Positions 26,313 through 35,394 of a DNA stretch of 49,520 nt are shown here, one piece after another. The translations under genes were made by a program, and so were the position numbers. The notes beneath the pieces are model-generated. The model saw only the letters and a list, made by a program, of their open reading frames with translations. It searched no databases and was not told the origin of the DNA. Source of the DNA: an uncultured Clostridia bacterium (GTDB taxonomy: Bacteria; Bacillota; Clostridia; Lachnospirales; CAG-274); assembly GCA_947589665.1 (NCBI GenBank), contig CANQBJ010000010.1:1-49520 (forward strand). Direction: 5' to 3'. Positions within the stretch are counted from its first letter, which is position 1. Every line of letters starts with the position of its first letter.

Positions 26313-27098
26313 TTATTTATAAATAATAAGCCTTAATAATATCCTGTCCTTTTTAGTAGTTCCCATTATCTCCCTTATCTTTACTCTGCCATAGCCTCTC
26401 AGCGTTATGATATCGCCTTCGGCAACAGCCTTTGATACAGAGGTCTCGCTTTTCCAGTTGATGTATGCTTTTTCACCCTTTATAAGCTCTGCCGCCCTGC
26501 CTCTTGATATATTAAGAGCATTGCTTATAACGGCATCAAGTCTAAGGCTTGCCACTGTCAGCTTTTTTTCGGCTGCATCCCTTGGCTTGGGTGTAAAGCC
26601 ATCAAGTATATTGGTACGGACCTTTGTATGCGCCACCCTTTCCAGATTGACGGCTATATAGTCTGCAATATCCTTGTCTGCAAATATTACAGCTTGTCCC
26701 TCGTCAAGTATGATATCTCCCGTTTTCTCCCTTGTGATGCCCAAGCCCAGTACCGAGCCTAAGAAATCCCTGTGAGTAAGTTTTCTTGAAAAATTCGGAT
26801 TATAGCTTATCCTCACGGAAGTAATGGGGAAGAGGGCAGTGTCACATTCTGTAAATTCGGGAAAAAAGCCAATTTTAAGCCTTTCCGCCTCATCATATCC
26901 GCCCCATGCCATTGCCTTTACATCTCTTTCATAGCTAAAGGCATCGAGCATGCTGTGAGCTTTATATGGGTCCATAAACATTGTAAACTCAGGTGAAAAG
27001 GTCTTTATAGCTGTGTTTGCCCTGTCCAGAGCCTTTGACATAAGAAGTCTTTCTTCTTCGCTTTCAGCCGCTTTAAGAAGCCTTTCCCTGCTTATCAT
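26313..27098 (-). CDS. ylmH: YlmH-type S4 RNA-binding protein
   Basis: 261 aa. N-terminal YlmH region with the DPYKAHSMLDAF and MAWGGYDEAERLKIGFFP motifs. A C-terminal S4 domain starts at about residue 185 (LRLDAVISNALNISRGRAAELI). YlmH is linked with ribosome rescue in other Firmicutes. I start at 27098, where ATGA overlaps the yggT stop; the longer frame up to 27269 lies wholly inside yggT and has no ribosome site. Confidence 0.92.
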   Translation of the reverse strand: MISRERLLKAAESEEERLLMSKALDRANTAIKTFSPEFTMFMDPYKAHSMLDAFSYERDVKAMAWGGYDEAERLKIGFFPEFTECDTALFPITSVRISYNPNFSRKLTHRDFLGSVLGLGITREKTGDIILDEGQAVIFADKDIADYIAVNLERVAHTKVRTNILDGFTPKPRDAAEKKLTVASLRLDAVISNALNISRGRAAELIKGEKAYINWKSETSVSKAVAEGDIITLRGYGRVKIREIMGTTKKDRILLRLIIYK

Positions 27099-27388
27099 AG
27101 GAATATGGCGTATATTGCCTGTCTTAATATTGAATAAACAATAGACATAAGGATATAGGCAATTACAGGCGAGAAATCTATCATCATTCCGCCGCCCAAA
27201 GGTGAGCGCTGCATCATACGTCTTATAGGACCCAATATAGGCTCTGTAAGAGCGTCTATTATACGGCAAATAATATTGTTATGATTTATGGGGAACCATG
27301 ACAATATACATTTTATAAGTATGGCAAATGAGAGCAGATCGTAAAATACTCCAAGCGCCATAATAAGTATTAACCCTATTTGTTCCAT
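27095..27388 (-). CDS. yggT: YggT family membrane protein
   Basis: 97 aa with two membrane helices, at the N and C ends. The linking loop has the family motif NHNNIICRIIDALTEPILGP followed by IRRMM. YggT proteins are found in division clusters (B. subtilis YlmG) and may affect nucleoid or septum organisation. It is coupled to ylmH by a 4-base overlap. Confidence 0.93.
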   Translation of the reverse strand: MEQIGLILIMALGVFYDLLSFAILIKCILSWFPINHNNIICRIIDALTEPILGPIRRMMQRSPLGGGMMIDFSPVIAYILMSIVYSILRQAIYAIFL

Positions 27389-27409
27389 ATCATTATCTCT
27401 CTTTCCCGA

Positions 27410-27955
27410 TTATTTGTTCCATATAGAAGAATTAGGCAGCTTTATTCCGCTTGCCGCAAGCTCTTCCTTGAACTGACCTGTAATATTAACATACTCAGGT
27501 CCTATAATAAATATTCTGTTGGATACAGGCTGTATAGAACCGTCAAGAGCATAGCATGCGCCGCTGAAAAAGTCGGTTATTCTCTGAGCCTCATCCTTGC
27601 CAAGCTTTTCAAGATTTACAAGAACGATCTTCTTGTCCTTAAGGTCCTCACAGGCAATGCTTGCCTCCTCAAGAGTAGTAGGCTGAGAAACGACTACCTG
27701 CATATTTACATTGGTATTTATGCTGACTACGTTTCCCGCATAGCCTCTTGAGGCTGCTCCCTGACTCCTGAAAGGAGAATATGAGCTTTCAGACTTTTTC
27801 TTTCCGAAATTCCTGAAGGAGATAAGGTCTCTTACCTTACTGCTTTCCTCAGCCTCTTCATAATCGTCGTAATCATCATACTCATCATAATCCTCTTCGT
27901 AGTCGTCGGGCTCGCCCATAACTGCGTTCTTTAACTTATCAAACCATTCTGCCAT
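27410..27955 (-). CDS. sepF: Cell division protein SepF
   Basis: 181 aa. The N terminus MAEWFDKLKNAV is the membrane-binding amphipathic helix. It is followed by an unusually Asp/Tyr/Glu-rich linker (about 17-36) and then the SepF core (about 90-175). PTTLEEASIACEDLKDKKI and RITDFFSGACYALDG are typical. SepF tethers and bundles FtsZ. GGGAGG precedes the ATG. Confidence 0.95.
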   Translation of the reverse strand: MAEWFDKLKNAVMGEPDDYEEDYDEYDDYDDYEEAEESSKVRDLISFRNFGKKKSESSYSPFRSQGAASRGYAGNVVSINTNVNMQVVVSQPTTLEEASIACEDLKDKKIVLVNLEKLGKDEAQRITDFFSGACYALDGSIQPVSNRIFIIGPEYVNITGQFKEELAASGIKLPNSSIWNK

Positions 27956-27981
27956 TTTAAATGTCCTCCCATTTATAATTA

Positions 27982-28674
27982 TTATACAGTGTAATCTCTT
28001 GCACCGAAGAGCCCTGTGCCTATACGCACTATATTGGCACCTTCTTCTACAGCAACTATATAGTCATTTGTCATACCTATGGACAGGTATTCCATATCTA
28101 TATTATCATAGTTTTTGCTTTCAATGTCAACAAATAATTTTTTCATCTGTCTGAAGTACTTCCTGTTGTCCTCAGGATCGTCCACAAAGGGGGCTACAGT
28201 CATAAGTCCCTTTACCCTTACATTAGGCAGCCTGCTTATCTGCAACGCAAGGTTTTCTGCCTCATCGGGGTGTATTCCGTGCTTTGCCTCTTCGCCGCTT
28301 ATATTGACCTCTATGAGTATATCCATAGTTATTTCTTTGGCGGCTGCTCTTTTGTTTATTTCCTCAGCCAGCTTAAGACTGTCCACAGAGTGTATAAGGC
28401 ATACCTTGTCTATGACGTATTTCACCTTGTTTGTCTGCAGATGTCCTATCTGGTGCCACCTTATGCCCTCTATTTCATAGAACTTGCGGTTTATTTCCTG
28501 GGGCTTGTTCTCCCCCATATCAATAAGGCCGAGAGCCTTTGCCTCCTCCATGCGGGCAATATCCACAGTCTTGCTGACGGCAAGCAAAAGTACATCTTCC
28601 CGCCTGCGTCCGCTTTTCTGGGCAGCAGAGGAAATATTACCTTCAATGATATCAAGATTTTCCTTTATTCCCAT
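27982..28674 (-). CDS. yggS: YggS/PROSC pyridoxal-phosphate homeostasis protein
   Basis: 230 aa. The PLP lysine sits in LAVSKTV near residue 35. WHQIGHLQTNKVKYV, HSVDSL and SIGMTNDY are family motifs. It binds and buffers PLP, with no known catalytic activity. The yggS-sepF-yggT-ylmH-divIVA order is conserved in Firmicutes. Confidence 0.95.
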   Translation of the reverse strand: MGIKENLDIIEGNISSAAQKSGRRREDVLLLAVSKTVDIARMEEAKALGLIDMGENKPQEINRKFYEIEGIRWHQIGHLQTNKVKYVIDKVCLIHSVDSLKLAEEINKRAAAKEITMDILIEVNISGEEAKHGIHPDEAENLALQISRLPNVRVKGLMTVAPFVDDPEDNRKYFRQMKKLFVDIESKNYDNIDMEYLSIGMTNDYIVAVEEGANIVRIGTGLFGARDYTV

Positions 28675-28687
28675 ATATTATATCCCT

Positions 28688-30586
28688 CTATTCGTAGACC
28701 TTGTCTTCCTTCTGAACATTCTTTATATCTGTAAGTATTCTGTCATATACATATATGTTTGTATTTACGGAAGGGTCGAGTATGGTATGAGTATTATTGC
28801 TTATGGAGTTAGTCATATTGATAGTCCTGAACTCCGCTATTCCCGTGTTCACAACATATATGCCCTTGGTATTGAGTACGTCTGCTATGGCAAAGGTATC
28901 GTCGGAAGCAGGCTTTTTAATGGTGTCGCCTACATTTATAACGCCTAACTGAACAGGAATATAGGATTCCTTCGTTTCTTCATTTGTACCGGATACGGTA
29001 ACGGGAACAGCCGTAACAGTTTCTCCCGTTACTTTGTACACATTGCTTGCGTCGTCTATATAATCCGCAGGTATTCTCAGAAGAGTTTCCTCAGCAATGG
29101 CTGAATTAGGTATTTTGAAACCCCTGTCCGTATTTTCTATATCAAAGGTGATATTTCGCATATCTATAAAATCGGGCATATCCTTAGTTATACGGAGTAT
29201 GACATATTTTTCCTTTGACTTGGCATCTCCGGATATATCATCAACTGTACAGTCGAGGGTATGCTTTTTGCCTGAGGAGTCCTTTGCATATATGGTATGA
29301 TTGGTATCTCCCTTTTCCCATTCGGAAATATAGCTGCTGTCTATATAGGCGGCTATGTACCATACATTGGATGTAACCAGCCTGAAAGCAGGAGTGCCTG
29401 ACCTTACACTGGTCTTGAAGCTGTTCTCCGGAGAAACAGAGGCAGTTGTGTCGCTCTTTGAAAGAGTGAGCATAGTGTCTGTATTGAGCTTGTCCTCCAT
29501 ACCGTCTATGTAATAGGAAACTATACCGCTTTCGTCAACGGCTATTTTGCTTATATTTGAGTTAAGAAGCTCCTCCTGTTCGTTTTTCTGTGAAACAAGG
29601 TCGCCCAGAGCGCCCTTGCTTTCTGAAAGCAGAAGCTGATTTCTGGTATCGAGCTGTTTTTGTATATTGCTTTTAAGCTCATATACCTTGCCTATATTCA
29701 TAGAGGCATAGTCCATAGCTGAGTTGTCTATTATATTCTTTATTTCATTGTTGCTTTTTATAACGTCATCGGAATAAATGGAGATATCCTCTCTTTCGGT
29801 CTGCAGCTGCATGATATCCTCATTTATATCGTCGAGAGCCGCCTCCATACGGGCTACTGTAGCCTCATCCTTTATGCTGCATACCACAGTGTCCTTCTTG
29901 ACTCTTTCATTGTCTGCAACGTCATATGTAATAACGCCTGCGGCATTTGTATTATACACCTTTTCGTTTCTTATTATAATACCCTGAGCAGACTTGGGAG
30001 TATCTATGGTGCCGTAGGAAAGTACGTCATAATTTACCATTTTTTTGGTAAGGAAGTTATACGTACAGCCTATTATATATATGAAGCACAGCACAAACAG
30101 AGTTACAAATATAGGAAATGCCATTCTGTTTCTTCTTGCCTTGCCCTTGCTTGTGTTGACGATACGCTTGCCGTCTCTTATCCTGACATTTGTGTCGGGC
30201 GGTGTGTAGGTGCCGAAATTCTTCATTCCGGAATAGCCTGAGTAAATGCTGTCATTCTTCTTTGTGGAAAGGGCAGTGCTTGTTGTTCTGTGCTTGTTTG
30301 CTTTCCTGCTTTTATTGTTTTTTTTCTGAGGTCTGCCGTTTTTTGCCTGTCCGCCGACTGCACCGCTATAGGAGGTATATCTTCCCGTACTGCTCTGAGA
30401 GGCGTATCTTCCCGTGCTGCTTTGAGATGAATACCTGCCTGGGTTGGACTGAGAACCGTAGCTGTAGCCTGAGGTCCTTCTTATGGCGTCAAGAGTTGTG
30501 CTGCCGCTTCGCTGATAGCTGCGCTGAGGACTTTCGGCAGTATTGTATTTTTGTGTATTCTTCTTTTTATTCTTATTGCCGGACAC
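28688..30586 (-). CDS. HlyD-like membrane protein with Ser/Tyr/Gly repeats
   Basis: 632 aa. The first 140 residues are basic and low-complexity, with a tandem SSTGRY motif (QSSTGRYASQSSTGRYTS). One membrane helix is at about 155-177. The outer part starts with a lipoyl-like hairpin (ARGXV-like SAQGIIIRNEKV; NTNAAGVITYDVADNERVKK), then a coiled coil (about 240-330) and beta-rich regions, as in HlyD/MFP adaptors. No transporter or outer membrane is present, so an envelope or division role is more likely; this is inference. GTG start at 30586 with GAGGAGG upstream. First gene of the ten-gene cluster. Confidence 0.8.
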   Translation of the reverse strand: MSGNKNKKKNTQKYNTAESPQRSYQRSGSTTLDAIRRTSGYSYGSQSNPGRYSSQSSTGRYASQSSTGRYTSYSGAVGGQAKNGRPQKKNNKSRKANKHRTTSTALSTKKNDSIYSGYSGMKNFGTYTPPDTNVRIRDGKRIVNTSKGKARRNRMAFPIFVTLFVLCFIYIIGCTYNFLTKKMVNYDVLSYGTIDTPKSAQGIIIRNEKVYNTNAAGVITYDVADNERVKKDTVVCSIKDEATVARMEAALDDINEDIMQLQTEREDISIYSDDVIKSNNEIKNIIDNSAMDYASMNIGKVYELKSNIQKQLDTRNQLLLSESKGALGDLVSQKNEQEELLNSNISKIAVDESGIVSYYIDGMEDKLNTDTMLTLSKSDTTASVSPENSFKTSVRSGTPAFRLVTSNVWYIAAYIDSSYISEWEKGDTNHTIYAKDSSGKKHTLDCTVDDISGDAKSKEKYVILRITKDMPDFIDMRNITFDIENTDRGFKIPNSAIAEETLLRIPADYIDDASNVYKVTGETVTAVPVTVSGTNEETKESYIPVQLGVINVGDTIKKPASDDTFAIADVLNTKGIYVVNTGIAEFRTINMTNSISNNTHTILDPSVNTNIYVYDRILTDIKNVQKEDKVYE

Positions 30587-30627
30587 AATACTGCCTCCTC
30601 ATAAAACTGTAATATCTATCATATTAT

Positions 30628-30656
30628 ATAATAACTAAATATAGGGTATTTTTCAA
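30628..30656 (-). promoter_or_regulatory. SigA-type promoter of the division cluster
   Basis: On the minus strand TTGAAA (30656-30651), 17-base spacer, TATTAT (30633-30628). The -35 box lies directly against the divergent ylbJ ATG (30659). Confidence 0.6.
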
Positions 30657-30658
30657 AA

Positions 30659-31591
30659 ATGAACATATATATAGTTATTATAACAATATTTGCAGTAATT
30701 TTCAATCTAATTATATTAATATTTCCGAAAAATATTATGACATCTGCCTCAAACGGGCTTATTCTGTGGTATAAATATGCTTTGCCGTCTCTTTTTCCCT
30801 TTATGCTGGGCATAAATTTCCTTAAGCAGACGCCTTTTCCTCTTATTTTGTCCAAGATACTTTCGCCTGTAACGGGAAGGGCATTTAAGATAAGGGGCTA
30901 TGGCACCTTTGCCATAGTGAGCGGCCTGCTTTCGGGCTATCCCATAGGCGCCAAGATAGTGTGCGACCTCTATAATGAAAACAAAATATCTAAAGGCGAG
31001 GCGCAGTATCTCATTTCCTTCTGCAATAATTCGGGTCCGCTGTTTATAATAGGCACGGTGGGGATAGGCTTTCTGCATAATAAGGATATAGGGTATTTCC
31101 TTCTGGCTGTACACTATATGTCAGCCCTTGCAATGGCGCTTATAACACCTAAGCCCAAGGCAAGACATCTGAGTATCGGTACATATAAATACATATCGCT
31201 GTGGGACAATATGCGCGAGAGCCTTATGACAAGCATATCCTCCATAACCGTCATAGGCGGCTATATAGTGCTTTTTTCAATAATATGCGCTATGATAACA
31301 AATATCACTGCTCTTCTTGATATACGACTGTCTCCTGTATTATCGGGCATAGTGTACGGTCTGCTTGAGATAACAAACGGATGCAGCTCTCTTACAGATA
31401 TAACACAGCTTAATATAAGTATAATAAGCGGTATCATTGCCTTTGGCGGCCTTTCCATACAAAGCCAGAGCATAGGCTATATATCTCTTACGGATATTCC
31501 CATAGGCAGATATTTTGTATCAAAGCTTATTCAGGGTACGATAAGCTTCAGTATGGCATATATTCTTATGGAAATTTTACCCATACTATAG
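30659..31591 (+). CDS. ylbJ: YlbJ/SpoVV-type sporulation membrane protein
   Basis: 310 aa, about eight membrane helices, Gate-domain type. Motifs include LPSLFPFMLG, GLLSGYPIGAKIVCDLY and FCNNSGPLFIIGTVGIG. In Bacillus the family member SpoVV (YlbJ) moves dipicolinic acid into the forespore. Nearness to coaD and rsmD repeats the Bacillus rsmD-coaD-ylbJ neighbourhood. The ATG at 30659 has no good ribosome site; the next Met (30737) would cut off the first helix, so I keep 30659. Confidence 0.85.
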   Translation: MNIYIVIITIFAVIFNLIILIFPKNIMTSASNGLILWYKYALPSLFPFMLGINFLKQTPFPLILSKILSPVTGRAFKIRGYGTFAIVSGLLSGYPIGAKIVCDLYNENKISKGEAQYLISFCNNSGPLFIIGTVGIGFLHNKDIGYFLLAVHYMSALAMALITPKPKARHLSIGTYKYISLWDNMRESLMTSISSITVIGGYIVLFSIICAMITNITALLDIRLSPVLSGIVYGLLEITNGCSSLTDITQLNISIISGIIAFGGLSIQSQSIGYISLTDIPIGRYFVSKLIQGTISFSMAYILMEILPIL

Positions 31592-31595
31592 AAAA

Positions 31596-31621
31596 GGCTG
31601 TCCCCGTTAAAACGGACAGCC
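31596..31621. terminator. Terminator between ylbJ and the coiled-coil gene
   Basis: GGCTGTCC (31596-31603) pairs with GGACAGCC (31614-31621). On the minus strand it is followed by TTTT. It serves the convergent pair, best for the minus-strand operon. Confidence 0.7.
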
Positions 31622-31652
31622 CCTTAAATCCCTGAAATAATTAATTTCCGTA

Positions 31653-32177
31653 TCAAATGATCTTATCTCTGTCTGCAAGAGCTCTTAATTCCTGTCTTTC
31701 ACCGAAGATATGGTCTGTCTCGTTTGCAAGGAATTCCTGAATTGAGTTTGCTCTCTTTGAGAAGTTGTCAAGAACTGCCTTTATCTGCTTTTCTGTATTT
31801 TCAAGCATCTGATCGGCATATTCAATGGCGCCTATTCTCATATCTTCTGCCTTAGCCTTAGCCTCCATGCGGATAGCCTCAGCCTCTTCCTTTGCTCTTT
31901 TGGTTATTTCATGATCAATAGTCATTTTTTCGGCCTTGCTTTCAGCATCTCTTATAATGCTGTTGGCATTGTTGTTGGCCTCTTCTATTATTTTTTCTGA
32001 ATTGTGTACGATCCTCTGAGCCTGCTTTATCTCACCCGGCAGATTAAGACGTATCTCACTGATTATCTCGAAAAGATCTTCCTTGGACACTCTTATGTTC
32101 TGCGTCAGGGGTACGGGCTTTGCGTTTTCGATAATATCCTCTAAGGTATCAAGTAAACTATAAATTGAAGACTCCAT
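31653..32177 (-). CDS. Coiled-coil protein downstream of coaD
   Basis: 174 aa. A short N-terminal segment is followed by a long, almost unbroken helix from about residue 45 to 160, rich in Ala, Glu, Lys and Ile (RDAESKAEKMTIDHEITKRA). It resembles the stalk-like helices of ATPase E/F0-b subunits, and such proteins next to coaD in Clostridia are often auto-named ATPase. No nucleotide-binding motif exists, so that name is not justified. Function unknown; a DivIVA-like scaffold is possible. CAGGAGG precedes the ATG. Confidence 0.8.
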   Translation of the reverse strand: MESSIYSLLDTLEDIIENAKPVPLTQNIRVSKEDLFEIISEIRLNLPGEIKQAQRIVHNSEKIIEEANNNANSIIRDAESKAEKMTIDHEITKRAKEEAEAIRMEAKAKAEDMRIGAIEYADQMLENTEKQIKAVLDNFSKRANSIQEFLANETDHIFGERQELRALADRDKII

Positions 32178-32205
32178 GTTATTTTCCTCCTGTTTTTTGC
32201 TGTAT

Positions 32206-32688
32206 TCACATATTTTCCAGTTTCTTCAGTAATTCCGTCTTAATTATATCGGGCACCATATTATCTATATTTCCCTTGAAGTAGGCTATTTCCTTGACCT
32301 GACTTGAGCTAAAGAAAAGATATTGCGTATCTGCCGATATAAAAAGAGTTTCTATGTCACTGTCAAGGGAACGGTTGCTCAGTGCCATCTGGAACTCATA
32401 GGAAAAGTCTGTAACTCCTCTTAATCCCCTTACAATAATATTGGAGTTGACGCTGCGGGCAAAATCCACAAGCAGTCCCGAAAAGGACCTGACCTCTATA
32501 TTGTCGTGATCCTTTAAAATTTCTTTAAGCTGAGCGACCCTTTCACCGACAGTGAACAGAGGAGTTTTGGAAGGGTTGTCCAGAACAGCTACATAAAGCT
32601 TGTCCACTATTTTGGAAGCCCTTTTTATAATGTCCAGGTGTCCGTTTGTTGCAGGGTCAAAGCTGCCGGGATATACAGCTGATTTCAT
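32206..32688 (-). CDS. coaD: Phosphopantetheine adenylyltransferase
   Basis: 160 aa, usual length. The nucleotidyltransferase motif is in PGSFDPATNGHLDII; RGLRGVTDFSYEFQMA and the FFSSSQVKEIA end motif confirm CoaD. Fourth step of coenzyme A synthesis. GGAGG precedes the ATG. It follows rsmD as in many Firmicutes. Confidence 0.96.
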   Translation of the reverse strand: MKSAVYPGSFDPATNGHLDIIKRASKIVDKLYVAVLDNPSKTPLFTVGERVAQLKEILKDHDNIEVRSFSGLLVDFARSVNSNIIVRGLRGVTDFSYEFQMALSNRSLDSDIETLFISADTQYLFFSSSQVKEIAYFKGNIDNMVPDIIKTELLKKLENM

Positions 32689-32703
32689 CTGTTGTCCTCC
32701 AAA

Positions 32704-33258
32704 CTACCTTTCAGCATATCTCAGAAAGGTCATTTTAGTTATTTTATAATCTTTTATCCTAAAAACCTCCAGCCCTTCGATATGAGGGATATCGTCCTCT
32801 ATTGACTGCTCGGCTATTATAAAGCCGTCGGGCGAAAGTATACCGGAATCAAGGATTGAGTAAAGTGTGCTGTTTACAAAGCCTTTGTTATAGGGCGGGT
32901 CCATAAATATTATGTCAAAGGACTCTCCCCTGTTCTTAAGCTCGGATATAGCGGCTTCCGCCTTTTTATGCAGTACCAAAGCCTTATCCGAAAGTCTTGC
33001 TTTTTCTAAATTACTGTTTATTATATCAATACTGCTTATGGCATCGTCTGCAAAGACTGCTCTTGCAGCACCCCTTGACAGAGCCTCTATCCCTATACCG
33101 CCGCTGCCGCTGAACAGATCCAGAAATCTGCTTTCATATAAGTCAAAGGCTATTATATTGAAAAGAGATTCCTTTATTCTGTCTGTGGTAGGTCTTGTGG
33201 AAAGACCTTTAGGTGCATTGAGCTTAAGCCCTCTTGCGGAGCCTGATATAACACGCAT
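32704..33258 (-). CDS. rsmD: 16S rRNA m2G966 methyltransferase RsmD
   Basis: 184 aa. RVISGSARGLKL and PTTDRIKESLFNII open the protein as in the family. SAM site LDLFSGSGGIGIEALSRGA and catalytic MDPPY are intact. Start at 33258 (MRVISG) with AGGGGG upstream; the eight extra residues of the longer frame are not family-like. Confidence 0.95.
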   Translation of the reverse strand: MRVISGSARGLKLNAPKGLSTRPTTDRIKESLFNIIAFDLYESRFLDLFSGSGGIGIEALSRGAARAVFADDAISSIDIINSNLEKARLSDKALVLHKKAEAAISELKNRGESFDIIFMDPPYNKGFVNSTLYSILDSGILSPDGFIIAEQSIEDDIPHIEGLEVFRIKDYKITKMTFLRYAER

Positions 33259-33332
33259 ACAGTACCCCCTACATAATAACATATATAAACATTATACAAA
33301 AAAATTTACAAGAAGTAAACAGTTTATTTTAT

Positions 33333-35384
33333 TTATAAGCATATTTTTTTGATTTTTTGTTCAAATAACTGTGATATTCTTGTTTTTAACAATTTATTTT
33401 CTTCTTTTTTTAAATTTTCATCAGTTTTGTACAAAGAAATGGCAGTCTGCTGAGCTTCCTTTAGTACATCTATGTCCTTGTAGAGATTTGCTATCTTCAT
33501 TTCGGGCAGTCCGTGCTGCCTTGTGCCGAAGAAATCTCCGGGACCTCTCAGTTCAAGGTCCTTTTCCGATATTACAAAGCCGTCGTTGGTACGGCACATT
33601 GTCTTTAGCCTTTCAAGAGATGTCTTGTTCTTGGCATCGCTTACAAGGACGCAGTAGCTTTTTTCACTGCCTCTTCCCACACGTCCTCTCAGCTGGTGAA
33701 GGGCAGATAAGCCAAAGCGCTCTGCATTTTCTATTATCATAAGCGTAGCGTTAGGCACATCTATGCCTACCTCTATTACTGTGGTGGAAACAAGAACGTC
33801 TATATCCCCCTTTTCAAAAAGCTCCATTATTTCCTGCTTTTCATCGTTTTTCATCTTTCCGTGTATACATTCCACTCTCAGCTCAGGGAATATGCTATCC
33901 TTAAGCTCCTGTGTATATGTAAGCACGCTCCTTAGCTCCGTATTGTCGTTTTCCTCTATCATAGGGCATATTATATAAGCCTGTCTGCCCTTGGCGACCT
34001 CCTTTTTCACAAAGGCATAAAGCCGCCTGTAATAGCTGTGGTCAACAGCAAAGGTATCTATTTTCTGTCTTCCAGGAGGAAATGAGTCTATTATGGATAT
34101 ATCCAGATCGCCATAGAGTATAAGGGCAAGCGTGCGGGGTATAGGCGTTGCGGTCATTACAAGAACATGGGGGTCCTTTCCCTTTTTGGCAAGGCTTTCC
34201 CTCTGCCTTACACCGAAACGGTGCTGCTCGTCCGTTATTACAAGGCCTAAGCTGTTATATTCAACGGTCTCCTGTATAAGAGCGTGAGTGCCTATTATCA
34301 TCTGTGACTTGCCCTCTGATATATCGGAGTATGCGGTATTCTTTTCCTTCCGCCTTAGTCCGCTTGTAAGCAGCGTACATTTTATGCCTAAAGTCCCGAA
34401 AACCTCTGAAATGTTTTTATAGTGCTGATTGGCAAGTACATCCGTAGGCGCCATAAGCACTGCCTGATAGCCGTTTCTGATAACGGTATAGGCAAGCACC
34501 ATTGCGACTGCCGTCTTGCCTGAGCCTACATCTCCCTGAATGAGCCTGTTCATGACATTGCCTTTTCTGAGATCGGCAAAAAGCTCGCCTATTACATTCT
34601 CCTGAGCCTGCGTCAGCTTAAAGCCTAAGCTGTCCAGTATAGGGCGGACATCATAGTCCCTTATTCTGACGGCGCTTTTTTTGCCCGTTACATTGCCCTT
34701 AAGCTGCAGAAGATGCATCTGCAGCATTAAAAGCTCTTCAAATACAAGTCTTCTCCTTGCCTTGAAAAAGGCATAGTCGCTTTCGGGAAAGTGTATATTG
34801 TTTACGGCATAGCTTCTGCCGCAGAGCTTTCTTTCACTTATTATGCTTTCAGGCATAAATTCCGTTATTTCACTATGTACACCGTCCAAGGCGTCCTTTA
34901 CGCAGCCTCTTATTGTCTTTTGGGACATTTTGGAGGGTACGGTGTATACAGGCACTATCCTGCCCATATTAAGGCTGTTTTCCCTGACAGGTTCAAAGTC
35001 GGGATTTTCCGCCTGTACTCTGCCGTATTTTTCAACGACCTTTCCAGTGAATATATATTCCTTTTCAGGTATGAGCATATTCTTGATGTAGGGCTGATTA
35101 TACCATACTCCCTCTATTGAGCCTTTGCCGTCGGAGAGCCTTGCCTTCACTATGGTGAGAGCCTTTACTCTCATACTTTCGGGTTTTGTGCATACCCTTG
35201 CCCTGAAATTATTTACCTCGCCTATATTTACGGCATCAAGAGATGTGAGCTTGCTCCTGTCCTCATAGCTGCGGGGAAAGTATTCTATAAGGTCCTCAAC
35301 GGTCTCTATGCCCATTTTGTTAAGCTGCTTTGCCCGTGTCTGACCTATGTTCCTTACAATTTCGATGCTGTCCTGTAATTCCAT
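33333..35384 (-). CDS. recG: ATP-dependent DNA helicase RecG
   Basis: 683 aa. An N-terminal wedge/OB region (about 60-180) is followed by superfamily 2 helicase motifs: GDVGSGKTAVA (Walker A), DEQHRFG (motif II), TATPIPRTLAL (motif III), EVGIDVPNATLMIIENAERFG (motifs V region) and QLRGRVGRG (VI). Regresses stalled forks. A typical RecG C terminus with a basic end. Confidence 0.97.
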   Translation of the reverse strand: MELQDSIEIVRNIGQTRAKQLNKMGIETVEDLIEYFPRSYEDRSKLTSLDAVNIGEVNNFRARVCTKPESMRVKALTIVKARLSDGKGSIEGVWYNQPYIKNMLIPEKEYIFTGKVVEKYGRVQAENPDFEPVRENSLNMGRIVPVYTVPSKMSQKTIRGCVKDALDGVHSEITEFMPESIISERKLCGRSYAVNNIHFPESDYAFFKARRRLVFEELLMLQMHLLQLKGNVTGKKSAVRIRDYDVRPILDSLGFKLTQAQENVIGELFADLRKGNVMNRLIQGDVGSGKTAVAMVLAYTVIRNGYQAVLMAPTDVLANQHYKNISEVFGTLGIKCTLLTSGLRRKEKNTAYSDISEGKSQMIIGTHALIQETVEYNSLGLVITDEQHRFGVRQRESLAKKGKDPHVLVMTATPIPRTLALILYGDLDISIIDSFPPGRQKIDTFAVDHSYYRRLYAFVKKEVAKGRQAYIICPMIEENDNTELRSVLTYTQELKDSIFPELRVECIHGKMKNDEKQEIMELFEKGDIDVLVSTTVIEVGIDVPNATLMIIENAERFGLSALHQLRGRVGRGSEKSYCVLVSDAKNKTSLERLKTMCRTNDGFVISEKDLELRGPGDFFGTRQHGLPEMKIANLYKDIDVLKEAQQTAISLYKTDENLKKEENKLLKTRISQLFEQKIKKICL

Positions 35385-35394
35385 TATTATTTCC

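Noticed and set aside
27099..27269. 57-residue N-terminal extension of YlmH
   Set aside because: The segment is inside yggT in another frame, matches no YlmH sequence, and has no ribosome site; the ATGA overlap at 27095-27098 gives a better start.
28688..30586. Part of a type I secretion or RND efflux system
   Set aside because: No ABC exporter, RND pump or outer-membrane channel is adjacent, and the neighbours are division genes.
31653..32177. ATPase subunit annotation for the coiled-coil protein
   Set aside because: It has no Walker motif and no ATP synthase genes nearby; similarity is only that of long Ala/Glu/Lys helices.
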